Shown here piece by piece: positions 53,483 through 62,429 of a stretch of 64,000 bases of DNA (position 1 is the first letter of the stretch; every line of letters starts with the position of its first letter). The DNA is from Guopingia tenuis (GTDB lineage: Bacteria; Bacillota; Clostridia; Christensenellales; Christensenellaceae). Where the stretch lies: NCBI RefSeq assembly GCF_014384805.1, contig NZ_JACRSS010000002.1, positions 124,001 to 188,000 of the forward strand. Direction: 5' to 3'. A program made the translations under genes and the position numbers. The notes beneath the pieces were generated by a model. That model did no database searches. It had not been told where the DNA came from and saw only the letters and a program-made list of their open reading frames with translations.

Positions 53483-54046
53483 CTATTCTTTCAGGCAGAT
53501 GCGCTCCATGGCCTGGGCAGCCTGCGCAAGGGAATGAAGGCATCGGCGCAGATGTCCGGCGGCCTCCAGGGAGAGGAGCAGCTCGGGAGTGCGTCGGCAG
53601 AGGCCGGGCAGGGAGAGAATGGACTGCTCGGCATTTTTGGTTGTTTGAAGAAGGAGGGTTTGCAGACGGAGAATATGTTCTTCCGCCTGTTTTTTATTGC
53701 CGCAGAGCCCTGCGGCGGCGGTTTCCAGCCGGACGGCCAGGCCGGAAGCACCGGCAAGCGGAATGTTTCCTTCAGGTGGGCAAAGGGTCTGCCAGCGCGC
53801 CCAAAGCAGAGCGGCAGAAGCGGCGCTTTCCAGCGACGCCGCCAGTGATGCGGCGTCCTCCGGGTCCAGGGGACTCAAAAATTCCTTTTGCAGGTTTTCC
53901 AAAAGATGTTCCTGTGTGCTCCGGAATCGGGCCAGGGACTGCCCGGCCCCCGGGGCATCCCCCTGGGCGGCGAGGACAAGGGCCTTTCCCGCTTCCCCTG
54001 CCAGGCGGGAAAGAAGCTGGATATCCAGATGCGTCTGCTTTGCCAT
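53483..54046 (-). CDS. PhoU-like/DUF47-type partner of the phosphate transporter
   Basis: 187 residues, all helical, with QKEFLSPLDPEDAASLAASL, the DUF47-like 'P-L-D-x-E-D' motif. Such proteins accompany Pit transporters and adjust phosphate uptake. It lies 12 bases after pit in the same transcript. The rest is Ala- and Leu-rich, and metal-binding motifs are not evident. Confidence 0.75.
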   Translation of the reverse strand: MAKQTHLDIQLLSRLAGEAGKALVLAAQGDAPGAGQSLARFRSTQEHLLENLQKEFLSPLDPEDAASLAASLESAASAALLWARWQTLCPPEGNIPLAGASGLAVRLETAAAGLCGNKKQAEEHILRLQTLLLQTTKNAEQSILSLPGLCRRTPELLLSLEAAGHLRRCLHSLAQAAQAMERICLKE

Positions 54047-54058
54047 GGCGATCCCTCC

Positions 54059-55105
54059 CTAAAACATGAGAAGCAGCTTTGCCATAAGATAACCGATGAG
54101 AGCGCAGCCGGGAAAGGTCAGAAGCCAGGCAAGGGCCATTTCCCCCACGACTCCCCAATGGACAGAGGACAGCTTCCGGGCCGCGCCGACTCCCATCATG
54201 GCGGTGGTTTTAGTGTGGGTGGTGCTCACGGGAAATCCGGCAAGGGTGGAGACAAGAAGGCTGACCGCCCCGGCCAGATCGGCGGAGAATCCCTGATAGG
54301 GCGAGAGGCGAACCATATCCATGCCCATGGTTTTGACGATGCGCAGGCCGCCCATGGAGGTTCCCAGCGCCATGAACGCCGAACAGAGAAGCATAAGCCA
54401 GAGGGGAATGGTGAAGGCGGAGGAAGCCTGCCCCGCCGAAAGCGAAACCCCCAGGAGGAATACGCCGATGAATTTCTGCCCATCCTGGGCGCCATGCATA
54501 AAGGCCATGGCCGCTCCCGCAAAGATCTGGGCCCGGCGGAAAAAAGCGGCGGAGTCCCGGCGGTCCCGGCGGCGAAACAGCCAGGCCGTGAGGCGGGCGG
54601 AACAATATCCCAGAAGAAAGCCCAGAGCCACGGAAAAAAAGAGGCCCAGGAGGACCTTTGCCCATTCCCCGCCGTGGATTCCCGAGAAACCGCCATGAAG
54701 GGCGACGGCTGCTCCCGAGATGCCGGCCACCAAGGCATGGCTCTCGCTGGTGGGGATTCCGAAAAGCCAGGCGGCGGTGGCCCAGACGATGATGGCGACC
54801 ATGGCTGCCAGGAGGGCCACCAGAGCGGAGCGCGAATCGCCGCCGAAGTCTGCAATATGATAGATGGTCATGGCGACAGAGGCGTGGAAAGTACTCATGA
54901 CCACAACCCCCAGAAGATTGCAGACGGCGGCCATGGCGATGGCTGGACGGGGACGCATGGCCCGGGTGGAAATACAGGTGGCGATAGCGCCCGGGGCATC
55001 TGTCCAGCCGTTGACGAGAACGACGCCCAGGATGAGAAGCGCAGCCCCCAAAAGGACAGGCTGTTCCTGCAAACGCCCGAAAAATTCCGCAAGCGAAATG
55101 GTCAT
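54059..55105 (-). CDS. pit: inorganic phosphate transporter (PiT family)
   Basis: 348 residues with about ten membrane segments. The duplicated PiT signatures are present: VNGWTDAPGAIATCISTRAM near the start, GIPTSESHALVAGISGAA (residues about 113-130) and GFPVSTTHTKTTAMMGVGAA near the end. It is a low-affinity phosphate:cation symporter. GGGGGA lies ahead of the ATG. It begins the operon pit-DUF47; alkD may be transcribed separately, 87 bases further on. Confidence 0.94.
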   Translation of the reverse strand: MTISLAEFFGRLQEQPVLLGAALLILGVVLVNGWTDAPGAIATCISTRAMRPRPAIAMAAVCNLLGVVVMSTFHASVAMTIYHIADFGGDSRSALVALLAAMVAIIVWATAAWLFGIPTSESHALVAGISGAAVALHGGFSGIHGGEWAKVLLGLFFSVALGFLLGYCSARLTAWLFRRRDRRDSAAFFRRAQIFAGAAMAFMHGAQDGQKFIGVFLLGVSLSAGQASSAFTIPLWLMLLCSAFMALGTSMGGLRIVKTMGMDMVRLSPYQGFSADLAGAVSLLVSTLAGFPVSTTHTKTTAMMGVGAARKLSSVHWGVVGEMALAWLLTFPGCALIGYLMAKLLLMF

Positions 55106-55382
55106 GCCGTCCCCCTTTCCTTGATTTTTTATTTTTATGACAAAATTCTGCGAATTAGCACTTTCCCTGGCGAAGCAGGAAAGCCGGTTTTGGGAAAAAG
55201 GCGGGGAGACAGGATCTGGCGGGGGCCGGGAAATCTGCTTGCCGGCCGAAGTGCGGGGCAGATGACGGCGGAATCAAAGCGGGCCAGAAACCATATGGCA
55301 TCAGGACGGTATAGCATTTTGAGCTTTGGCACAGCCTATGGGTATTAGAGGGTCACATTATGGAATTTATCGGAAGAGGCGC
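55106..55382. other. intergenic stretch without a supported gene
   Basis: Upstream of pit, no recognisable gene. A clear promoter for pit was not found. Confidence 0.45.
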
Positions 55383-55540
55383 AGGAACGCGAACGCGCGA
55401 ATAAAGAGGGAAAGGATATTTTTTATAACCGGAACAAAGTGAAGGTTTCAAAAAATAGACCAAAGAGAAGGTGAGCGCAAAAGCGCGAATAAAGAGAAAT
55501 CGGGTATTTTTTATAACTGGAGCGAAACAAAAGTTTCCAT
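55383..55540. repeat. 88-bp direct repeat, two copies
   Basis: GCGCGAATAAAGAG at 55395 and 55483, each followed by ATATTTTTTATAAC or GTATTTTTTATAAC and a GAAC/GAGC-AAA segment. Between divergent pit and xpt. Confidence 0.7.
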
Positions 55541-55590
55541 ATGCAAACCCGAAGGAAGGACTTTTTCCCGGCGAAATCTGCGGGATTCCG

Positions 55591-55619
55591 TTGCGGCCTG
55601 GGAGAAATTGCGCTACAAT
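55591..55619 (+). promoter_or_regulatory. promoter of xpt
   Basis: TTGCGG (55591-55596), 17 bases, TACAAT (55614-55619). No purine riboswitch is seen in the short leader. Confidence 0.7.
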
Positions 55620-55657
55620 AAATAAGAACAGAAGGAACGCTTGCAGGGAGAAGGACT

Positions 55658-56245
55658 ATGAAGGAATTAGAAGAACGGATTATTGCCCAGGCCCGGGTAT
55701 ATCCGGATCATATTATCCGCATGGACAGCTTTTTGGATCATCAGCTGGATATTGGCCTGCTGGACCGCATCGGCGCGGAGTTCTTCCGGATTTTTTCCGG
55801 ACGCGGGATCAACAAAATCGTGACTGTGGAGGCATCCGGCATTGCGTATGCCTGCATGACGGCGCGGTATTTCGATGTTCCCGTGGTCTTTGCCAAAAAG
55901 GCGAAAGGGGATTCCATCGAGGGCGGCCTTTATCAGGCCGAAACGTATTCGTACTCCTATAACGGAGGGCCAACGCTGCTCATTGCCAAGGAGCGGCTGA
56001 CGGCGCGGGATACGGTGCTGGTTATCGACGATCTTCTGGCCAAGGGGGATACGCTTCACTCCCTTTTGGAGATCCTCTCCTATGCCGGCGCAAAGGTGGC
56101 CGGCGTGGGCGTCGTCGTGGAAAAGGGATTCCAGGAGGGCGGACGATTGCTCCGCCAAGAGGGCGTGGACCTGCATTCCCTGGCGATTATTGACCAGGCG
56201 GAGGAGCGCAATATCCGTTTCCGGCATACGTCTGAGGGGCAATAG
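55658..56245 (+). CDS. xpt: xanthine phosphoribosyltransferase
   Basis: 195 residues, the length of Xpt. Motifs: MKELEERIIAQARVYPDHII, TVEASGIAYACMTARYFDVP, VVFAKKAKGD and the PRPP loop VLVIDDLLAKGDT. It salvages xanthine to XMP. It stands alone, without the usual xanthine permease next to it, and is not preceded by a purine riboswitch. Confidence 0.95.
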   Translation: MKELEERIIAQARVYPDHIIRMDSFLDHQLDIGLLDRIGAEFFRIFSGRGINKIVTVEASGIAYACMTARYFDVPVVFAKKAKGDSIEGGLYQAETYSYSYNGGPTLLIAKERLTARDTVLVIDDLLAKGDTLHSLLEILSYAGAKVAGVGVVVEKGFQEGGRLLRQEGVDLHSLAIIDQAEERNIRFRHTSEGQ

Positions 56246-56262
56246 GATTAAAACAGAATGCA

Positions 56263-56290
56263 AAAAGCAGGTTTTCTGCCTGCTTTTTTT
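56263..56290 (+). terminator. terminator after xpt
   Basis: AAAAGCAGG / CCTGCTTTT with a TTTTCTG loop, then T-run. Confidence 0.92.
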
Positions 56291-56316
56291 GTTTGGAGAA
56301 TAAAAGGGAGAACACA

Positions 56317-56356
56317 ACAGCCCGTTTCCGGCACATGCGGCGGGGAAGCGGGCTGT
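56317..56356. terminator. second hairpin between converging genes
   Basis: ACAGCCCG / CGGGCTGT around a GC-rich loop. On the plus strand it is followed by TTTTCC. It may serve the leftward ECF S gene poorly because its minus-strand T-run is broken. Confidence 0.4.
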
Positions 56357-56437
56357 TTTCCATTTTAAAAAAGTAATAGCGGCAGCCTGCGAAGGATTTC
56401 CTGGCTTGCGGGAACCGTCTGCCCGGAAAAACACAAA

Positions 56438-56977
56438 TCAGGCGCGCCGGGTGCGGCGCAGAGCGGCCTTGAGAACCGGAACCAGCGGCAGGGCGATGAC
56501 GGCGGCAACCCCCATCTGCACAAGTCCACCCGGGAAGGAAGCGAAGGGCGCGAGCCAGTTGCCATAGATAATCAGCTCGGTCACATAATATCCCGCCAGC
56601 TTGATAGCCGTGGCGGCGATAACAGCCAGCGTGTTCAGCCAAAAGCTCTCTCCGTTCCGCTTCCCGGCAATGACGCCCATGACATAGCCCATGATGCCCA
56701 CGGTGATAAACGTCCCCGGAGCCCAGGCCGCCCATCCGGCCATGAGGTCGAAAAGCCCCATGCCGAAGGCGCCGGCGATTGCCCCGGTCCGCTTGCCCAA
56801 AAGAATGGAGGCGAGAATCAGAGGAACATTGCCCAGATGAATCAGCCCGCCGTTGGAGGCGATGGGCAGACGCAGGTTGACAAACATGGTGGCAGCCAGA
56901 GTGAGGGCGATCATCATGGCGTCGACGGCGACTTCTCGGACGCCGATGGATGGTTTTGAAACGGCGGCAGCTTTCAT
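56438..56977 (-). CDS. ECF transporter S component, predicted vitamin B6 (PdxU2-like)
   Basis: 179 residues with 5-6 membrane segments: VAVDAMMIALTLAATMFVN, LIHLGNVPLILASILLGKRT, GAIAGAFGMGLFDLMAGW and GTFITVGIMGYVMGVIAGK. This is a typical S-component fold. It follows pyridoxal kinase by 28 bases in the same direction and lies opposite PdxR, so pyridoxine or pyridoxal is the likely substrate. It needs shared ECF energising units; those of the B12 locus are not dedicated to it, so they may lie elsewhere. Confidence 0.82.
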   Translation of the reverse strand: MKAAAVSKPSIGVREVAVDAMMIALTLAATMFVNLRLPIASNGGLIHLGNVPLILASILLGKRTGAIAGAFGMGLFDLMAGWAAWAPGTFITVGIMGYVMGVIAGKRNGESFWLNTLAVIAATAIKLAGYYVTELIIYGNWLAPFASFPGGLVQMGVAAVIALPLVPVLKAALRRTRRA

Positions 56978-57005
56978 AGAAAAATTCCTTTCGCTTGGTT
57001 TGGGA

Positions 57006-57857
57006 TTACCGGATTCCCAGGCGTTCCATCAAATAGGGCAGGGCGCGCTCGAAGCAGACGCCATAACGAGCTTCCTGGGAAGCCTCCGCGGTGAGAACAA
57101 TGCAGCGCTGGGTGTAGTCGACGGCGATTCCCATGGCCTCCTCCAGCGGCTTATCGTTTAACAGAGCGGCCAGCAGCGCGCTTCCAAACACATCGCCTGT
57201 GCCGTGGAAATAGCCGTCGACCGTATCCTGGAAGGCATAGCGGATCTCCCCGCTGGCCGTATCCAGGCTGGCGGCGCCCAGCCGCTTCTCATCAAAATAT
57301 ACGCCTGTCAAAACCACCTGCCTGGCCCCGATTTCTCCCAGGCGGCGGAGCAGGCCCTCGATATATTCCCGGGTATAGGGGCCCTCCTGATACGGTTCCT
57401 CCAGCATAAGGGCGGCCTCTGTGATGTTGGGAACGATGATATCCGCCTCTGCGCAGAGGGTTTTCATCTCCAGGGGAAATTCCGGCGCAAAGCCGCCATA
57501 GAGCACACCATTATCCGCCATAGCCGGGTCCACCAGAGCCAGGGTATCCTTCTTTTTGAAACGGCGGAACAGCTCGCGGACCAGGCGAACCTGTTCAAAG
57601 GAACCCAGATAGCCGGTATAGATGGCGTCGAAATGCAGGCCCAGGCTCTCCCAATGATCGGCAATGGGGAGGATATCCTCGGTCAGATCCCGATAGGTAT
57701 AGCCGGTGAATCCTCCGGTATGGGTGGACAGCACGGCGGTGGGCAGGATGGATGTATCCACGCCCGCGGCGGAAATGATGGGCAGGGCCACAGTCAGGGA
57801 ACAGCGCCCCACGCAGGAAATATCATGCACGGCTAACGCGCGTTTTTGTTTGTTCAT
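57006..57857 (-). CDS. pdxY: pyridoxal/pyridoxine kinase
   Basis: 283 residues of the ribokinase-type PdxK/PdxY family: AVHDISCVGRCSLTVALPII, VLSTHTGGFTGYTYRD, YTGYLGSFEQV, ALVDPAMADNG, IVPNITEAALML and the catalytic FHGTGDVFGSALLAALL (Asp base). It makes PLP from salvaged B6. AAGGAGG is ahead of the ATG. It starts the operon with the S component. Confidence 0.93.
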   Translation of the reverse strand: MNKQKRALAVHDISCVGRCSLTVALPIISAAGVDTSILPTAVLSTHTGGFTGYTYRDLTEDILPIADHWESLGLHFDAIYTGYLGSFEQVRLVRELFRRFKKKDTLALVDPAMADNGVLYGGFAPEFPLEMKTLCAEADIIVPNITEAALMLEEPYQEGPYTREYIEGLLRRLGEIGARQVVLTGVYFDEKRLGAASLDTASGEIRYAFQDTVDGYFHGTGDVFGSALLAALLNDKPLEEAMGIAVDYTQRCIVLTAEASQEARYGVCFERALPYLMERLGIR

Positions 57858-57904
57858 TTGCCTTTCCTCCTTGACGGTCGGTTTCTTTTGTCTTATAATA
57901 TCCC

Positions 57905-57957
57905 AAAACTGAACTCAATAAAAACGCCAGTTTTTGAAAATTTTATCATATCAGTTT
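57905..57957. promoter_or_regulatory. candidate PdxR operator
   Basis: AAAACTG (57905-57911) and CAGTTTT (57928-57934) form an inverted repeat, and a further CAGTTT lies at 57952-57957. They occupy the gap between divergent pdxY and pdxR, as expected for a MocR-type regulator. Confidence 0.45.
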
Positions 57958-57966
57958 GGAGGAAAT

Positions 57967-59364
57967 ATGATTACACTGGAGCATAAAACGCCGGGACATC
58001 CCCTGTATTGGCAGATTTATGAACAGATCAAACGGGACATCCATGGAGGCGTGCTGGCGGCGGAGGAAAAGCTGCCCTCCAAGCGCAAGCTGGCGGCCTC
58101 CCTCGGGGTGAGCGTGACGACGGTGGATGCGGCTTATGCCCAGCTGGTAAGCGAGGGATTTTTGTCTGCCCGGCCGCAGCGGGGCTTTTTTGTCTGCCCG
58201 CTGGAGGAGCTGAAAAAAAGCCAGCCCCGCCCCGCGGAAACCGAGAAGGCGCCGGGAGAGAAGAAGGCGGAGGTGGATTTTTCTTCCGGGGCTGTGGACC
58301 CGGAGCATTTCCCGTATAACACATGGCGGAGGCTTCTGAAAAATACTTTTAATGAATATGACGAGGGCCTTCTCAGGCGCACACCGCCCCAGGGGGACTG
58401 GGAGCTGCGCCGGGCCATTGCTGCCTATCTCTATGACGCCCGGGGCGTGCACTGCACGGCGGACAGCATCATCATCGGCGCAGGCGCCGAGCATCTGCTG
58501 CAGGTTCTGAGCTATATTTTGGAAAATTCCTGCACCATCGCCATGGAAAACCCGGTATATAACAGGGCCTATCAGATTTTTCAGCGCATGGGGCATGGGG
58601 TGCTGCCGGTGGATATCGACGGCGCGGGCATGCCCGTGGAGCCGCTTGCGGATAAGCAGAACATCGCCGTCTATGTGACTCCGTCCCATCAGTTTCCCCT
58701 GGGCGTGAGCATGCCGATCTCCCGGCGCATCAAGCTGCTGCGCTGGGCGGAGGCGGGGAAAAATCGCTATATCATCGAGGACGATTACGACAGCGAATTT
58801 CGCTATCTCACCCGGCCGCTTCCCTCCCTGCAAAGCATCGACGACGGCGGGAAGGTCATCTATCTGGGGACGTTTACCAAATCCATTGCGCCCTCCTTGC
58901 GCATTGGCTTTCTCGTCCTGCCTCCGGCGCTGCTGTCAGCTTATAAGGAAGAATACGCCGGATTTGGCTCTTTGGTATCCCGGCTGGAGCAGCGGGTGCT
59001 CTGCGAATTTATCCGGGGCGGGCATTTTGAGCGTCATCTCAACAAGATGCGGACGGTCTACCGCGGCAAGCGGGCGCTTCTGGAAAGAGCGCTGCGGGAG
59101 GCCTTTGGCCCTTCTCTTGGAATGCAGGGGGAAAACGCCGGACACCATCTGCTGGTGTCGCCAGGCAATGGAATGAGCGAGAGTGAACTATGCGCGGCGG
59201 CCATGAAGCAGGGTGTGCGGGTCTATCCGATTTCGCCGTATTTTATCCGGGAGATCCCGGCGGAGCACCGGGGCCAGGTGCTGCTGGGATATGGCGGCCT
59301 TTCCGGGGAAGAGATCGAAAAGGGCGTGGCGCTTCTCAAAAAGGCGTGGGGGATGCAGCGGTAG
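57967..59364 (+). CDS. pdxR: MocR/PdxR-type GntR regulator with aminotransferase domain
   Basis: 465 residues; the ATG at 57967 follows TTGGAGGAAA. N-terminal GntR winged helix (YEQIKRDIHGGVLAAEEKLP; LAASLGVSVTTVDAAYAQL) and a class I aminotransferase-like domain with the PLP lysine in TFTKSIAPSLRIGF and the FPLGVSMPISRRIKLL segment. PdxR senses PLP and controls B6 synthesis or salvage. The divergent pdxY and ECF S genes make it the likely local regulator. Confidence 0.92.
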   Translation: MITLEHKTPGHPLYWQIYEQIKRDIHGGVLAAEEKLPSKRKLAASLGVSVTTVDAAYAQLVSEGFLSARPQRGFFVCPLEELKKSQPRPAETEKAPGEKKAEVDFSSGAVDPEHFPYNTWRRLLKNTFNEYDEGLLRRTPPQGDWELRRAIAAYLYDARGVHCTADSIIIGAGAEHLLQVLSYILENSCTIAMENPVYNRAYQIFQRMGHGVLPVDIDGAGMPVEPLADKQNIAVYVTPSHQFPLGVSMPISRRIKLLRWAEAGKNRYIIEDDYDSEFRYLTRPLPSLQSIDDGGKVIYLGTFTKSIAPSLRIGFLVLPPALLSAYKEEYAGFGSLVSRLEQRVLCEFIRGGHFERHLNKMRTVYRGKRALLERALREAFGPSLGMQGENAGHHLLVSPGNGMSESELCAAAMKQGVRVYPISPYFIREIPAEHRGQVLLGYGGLSGEEIEKGVALLKKAWGMQR

Positions 59365-59635
59365 ACGGAGAAAATTCTTTTTATATGGAGCAGCTATTTT
59401 GATGAGGGAAACACGCAAATGGATTTGTTCTGCGTGCGGCTCTTTTCTTTCTAAATTCGAGCGGACCGTATCTTTGGGCGTTGAAGCATGGGACGAAACG
59501 ACATTTTTTAAATGGCAGAGACCAATACCTGGATAGACGTTAGGGAATATATCTGGTATAAAATGTGCCGGGATAATTCCCATTTTATTTTTGCGCAAAA
59601 TTGTTCTTTTCGGCCTGACCGGCGGTTCCGAACAA
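59365..59635. other. intergenic stretch between converging pdxR and lysR
   Basis: No gene recognised. A weak hairpin (ACGCA/TGCGT near 59420-59440) followed by CTCTTTTC may terminate pdxR. Confidence 0.4.
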
Positions 59636-59667
59636 TCAAAAACGGCATAACTAAGTTATGCCGTTTC
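59636..59667 (-). terminator. terminator after the LysR-family gene
   Basis: AACGGCATAAC / GTTATGCCGTT, 11-base stem; on the minus strand it is followed by TTTTTG. Confidence 0.88.
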
Positions 59668-59680
59668 ATGGGAAAAATCT

Positions 59681-60556
59681 TTATTCCTCCTCCCCGCAGA
59701 AGAATTGCAGAAAGCTCCGGGCCGCCGCCGAGAGCGGCGCATGCTTGCGGTGAATCACCGAAACCCGGCTATACAGCTCTTTTTCCGCAAGGCTGCGGGT
59801 TAAAAGCTCTGCCCCGGGAATCATCCGGGCGGAGCTTTTGGGAACAATCGCAATGCCCAGGCCTGCCCGGGCCCAGAGCAGGCTGGTGCGGGCGTCGTCG
59901 TTTTTGCAGAACACATCCGGTTCTATACCCTCATCCCGAAAGGCCGCCATCACAAGGGATTCATAGCGGCGGTAAAAAATAATGGGTTTGTCCTTCAGAT
60001 CCCGCAGATGCAGCGGGCCATCCGGCAGGTCCGAGAAAAAGGAACGGCAGGCCACCGCCGCCATAGGCTCCTCTTCGAGATCGTGGCAGACGATCTCATC
60101 GGCCAGGAAGGGCGTGCGCACCACGGCCATTTCGATGACGTTGGCGTGCAGCATATCCAGAAGCTGAAAGGTGTTTCCCTCGTGAATTTCAAAACGGATA
60201 TTGGGGGCGGCTTGGTGGAACAGCCGCATGCGCTCTCCCAAAAGGATGGTGCCGGAGGAGGAAATGGTTCCCAGGCGCAGGGTGCCCTGGATGCCGTTGC
60301 CGAAATCCTGTATCTCCCTTTCCGCGTTTTCCACAAGCTGCAGAATATAGCGGGCGTGTTTATAGAGCAGCCGGCCGGCGTCTGTCAGCGTGGATTTGCG
60401 CGCGCCCCGCTCCAAGAGGACGACGCCCAGTTCCTCTTCCAGGAGCTTGAGCTGCAGGGAGAGGGGCGGCTGGGAGATATGCAGCTTTTTAGCCGCCGCG
60501 CTGATGTTGCCTTCTTCGGCAATGGCGAGAAAATAGGTGAGTTGCTTGATATCCAT
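59681..60556 (-). CDS. LysR family transcriptional regulator
   Basis: 291 residues from the ATG at 60554-60556 (MDIKQLTYFLAIAEEGNISA), with AGGAGG 12 bases ahead. The HTH is AAKKLHISQPPLSLQLKLLE. The substrate domain begins at about 90 (GTLRLGTISSSGTILL). The target and inducer are unknown: its neighbours, a GIY-YIG gene and converging pdxR, give no clear clue. Confidence 0.92.
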   Translation of the reverse strand: MDIKQLTYFLAIAEEGNISAAAKKLHISQPPLSLQLKLLEEELGVVLLERGARKSTLTDAGRLLYKHARYILQLVENAEREIQDFGNGIQGTLRLGTISSSGTILLGERMRLFHQAAPNIRFEIHEGNTFQLLDMLHANVIEMAVVRTPFLADEIVCHDLEEEPMAAVACRSFFSDLPDGPLHLRDLKDKPIIFYRRYESLVMAAFRDEGIEPDVFCKNDDARTSLLWARAGLGIAIVPKSSARMIPGAELLTRSLAEKELYSRVSVIHRKHAPLSAAARSFLQFFCGEEE

Positions 60557-60585
60557 AAAGCTGCGCCGCCTCCTTATTGTCGGGT

Positions 60586-60894
60586 TCACTGGTTTTTATC
60601 GATTGTAGCCCATTTTTCGGGAAAAAGAAAGGGGAGAGCGTTGGATGGCCCAAAAATGAGCGCCTGCTTTTGCGCCCGGGGGAGACGCTTGATGGCGGCT
60701 TCCCGGCGGAGGGCGGCGGAACGGCTGGGCTGGGGCTCAAAATAGACGAGCTGCACGGGCTGGTGCGAGGCCGTATACTTGCAGCCGTGGCCGGACATAT
60801 GCGCCGATAGCCGCCGCTCCAGGTCGTTTGTCCATCCGGTATAGAGCGTTCCTCCGCCGCAGAGCAGCATATAGACCCCCATCTGTCGTTCCAT
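60586..60894 (-). CDS. GIY-YIG nuclease superfamily protein
   Basis: 102 residues. The motif GVYMLLCGGGTLYTGWTNDL (GIY variant as GVY, YIG as YTG) is followed by RRLSAH and KYTASHQPVQLVYFE, as in the UPF0213/YhbQ family. Role is unknown; possibly DNA processing. GAGGAGAAGG lies ahead of the ATG. Confidence 0.9.
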   Translation of the reverse strand: MERQMGVYMLLCGGGTLYTGWTNDLERRLSAHMSGHGCKYTASHQPVQLVYFEPQPSRSAALRREAAIKRLPRAQKQALIFGPSNALPFLFPEKWATIDKNQ

Positions 60895-60943
60895 ATCCTT
60901 CTCCTCTCTTTTTCTATTTTACCAGAAAAAGAGGAGGGTGGGC

Positions 60944-60972
60944 TAGACCAAAGGATAGAAAATGGGTATAAT
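60944..60972 (+). promoter_or_regulatory. promoter of the flavin reductase-rubredoxin gene
   Basis: TAGACC (60944-60949), 17 bases, TATAAT (60967-60972). Confidence 0.6.
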
Positions 60973-61007
60973 GGAAAATATAAACTGCGGCAAAGGGGGA
61001 GAACAGC

Positions 61008-61643
61008 ATGATCGATGAAAAAGCACTTTTTAAATTGAGCTATGGGCTCTATATTGCCGGCGTGGAATGGGGCGGAAAGAAGAACGCCTGCATCATCAAC
61101 ACGGCGGCCCAGGCGACGGCAGAACCCAACCAGATGCTGGTTACAATGCTGAAAAGCAATTATACAACCGAACTGATCCAGAAGAAGGGGAGCTTCACGG
61201 TGAGCGTCCTTTCCTTGGCGACTCCGCTTTCCCGGGTGGCGGATTTTGGATTCCGCAGCGGAAGGGAATGCGAGAAATTTGAAGGAATCGCCCATGGCGT
61301 TGACGGACAGGGAAATCCCTATCTAGCCGAGGATATGGCGGCGCGCATGAGCGTTTCCATCTCCCAGACAGTAGATCTGGGGACGCATCTGCTCTTCATC
61401 GGGCCGGTGACCGAGGCGGAGGAGCTTTCGGCGCAGCGCCCCATGACCTATGCGGATTACCGCGTGCTTAAGGCGGGCGGCAAAGTGGGTGCTCCGGAAG
61501 AGAAAGCGGAGAAAAAAGAGGCGAAATATGTATGTTCGGTCTGCCATTATGTCTATGACGGGGAGATTCCTTTTGAGGAATTGCCGGATGACTATGTCTG
61601 CCCCATCTGCAAACGGCCCAAGTCCGTATTTGTAAAGGAATAA
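61008..61643 (+). CDS. flavin reductase-rubredoxin fusion (high-molecular-weight rubredoxin)
   Basis: 211 residues. Residues 1-160 are a flavin reductase-like FMN domain (MIDEKALFKLSYGLYIAGVE; NACIINTAAQATAEPNQMLV). Residues 170-211 are a rubredoxin with two Cys-x2-Cys iron ligands (YVCSVCHYVYDG; DYVCPICKRPKSVF). Such proteins pass electrons to flavodiiron or other oxygen-protecting enzymes in anaerobes. GGGGGAG lies ahead of the ATG and the gene is alone. This supports an anaerobic host. Confidence 0.93.
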   Translation: MIDEKALFKLSYGLYIAGVEWGGKKNACIINTAAQATAEPNQMLVTMLKSNYTTELIQKKGSFTVSVLSLATPLSRVADFGFRSGRECEKFEGIAHGVDGQGNPYLAEDMAARMSVSISQTVDLGTHLLFIGPVTEAEELSAQRPMTYADYRVLKAGGKVGAPEEKAEKKEAKYVCSVCHYVYDGEIPFEELPDDYVCPICKRPKSVFVKE

Positions 61644-61650
61644 GTAGCGC

Positions 61651-61687
61651 AAAAAAGCGTCTGTGCACTGCGCAGGCGCTTTTTTAT
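61651..61687 (+). terminator. terminator after the flavin reductase-rubredoxin gene
   Basis: AAAAAGCG.CTGTGC / GCGCAG.CGCTTTTT stem-loop with T-run. Confidence 0.88.
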
Positions 61688-61927
61688 TTTCCCTCTGCAT
61701 AGCCCCGAGGGGATAGACGAAACAGAAAAGTAAAAACACCGGAAATAAGGAGGCAGCGCCGAAGCGCAAGAAAACCGGGCAAAGGACGAGGATGCAAAAA
61801 GGAAAAATACAAGCGATAGGGACAGAGCCAATACAAGGGCTGCTGTGGCATTTCGCTGCATCCCCCGGGAAATGCCGCTGCGGCTTTTGCGGGGCTCTGG
61901 CTGTCCGGAAAAAACGGAAGTCCGGCA

Positions 61928-62407
61928 TCAGCGGGAGAACAGATCCTGCCCTTCCAAAGAAAAGATATACTGGGAAAGAGCACTGCTCTTCAGCGTATAG
62001 GTATAAGTGCGGAAAACACCATGTCCCCTGCGCCGGACTTTGATGGAATGATGCACAAAGACGGTGTCCTCCCCGGCATAGCCCCAGAGGACGACGGAGG
62101 CGCCGTCCTGCTTCATGAGGGTAACCGTGCGGGCCGCTTCGCCCGGCGGCTGCGAACCGGCGCTTTTTTCAGCATTTTCCATGAGGGGAATCAACACGTC
62201 CAGCTGGGCATCCGTCAAAAGCGAGGGAACCCCTGTTGAGATATCCAGCATTCCCGAAACGACCTCTTCCCGGGAGATTGAGGGAAGGGCACCGGGAAAG
62301 AGATGCGGCCAGAGGATGGCAAGGGCGATGGCCGCGGCGGCCAAAAGCCAGGTGAACGGGCTTTTCAGGGCTTTGTATCTCCGCGATGTTTTGAACGATG
62401 GTTCCAT
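61928..62407 (-). CDS. single-pass membrane protein of unknown function
   Basis: 159 residues from the ATG at 62405-62407, with AAAGGAG ahead. Membrane segment about 19-39 (WLLAAAAIALAILWPHLFPG). The outer part is short, with DAQLDVLIPLMENAEKS and YAGEDTVFVHHSIKVRRRG. No family is recognised. It lies 22 bases after the TcdA-like gene and probably shares its transcript. Confidence 0.65.
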   Translation of the reverse strand: MEPSFKTSRRYKALKSPFTWLLAAAAIALAILWPHLFPGALPSISREEVVSGMLDISTGVPSLLTDAQLDVLIPLMENAEKSAGSQPPGEAARTVTLMKQDGASVVLWGYAGEDTVFVHHSIKVRRRGHGVFRTYTYTLKSSALSQYIFSLEGQDLFSR

Positions 62408-62429
62408 GGAAAAGGCTCCTTTTGCAAAG

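Noticed and set aside
55560..55657. Purine riboswitch ahead of xpt
   Set aside because: The leader after the -10 is only about 40 bases, and none of the purine aptamer's conserved junction sequences is present.
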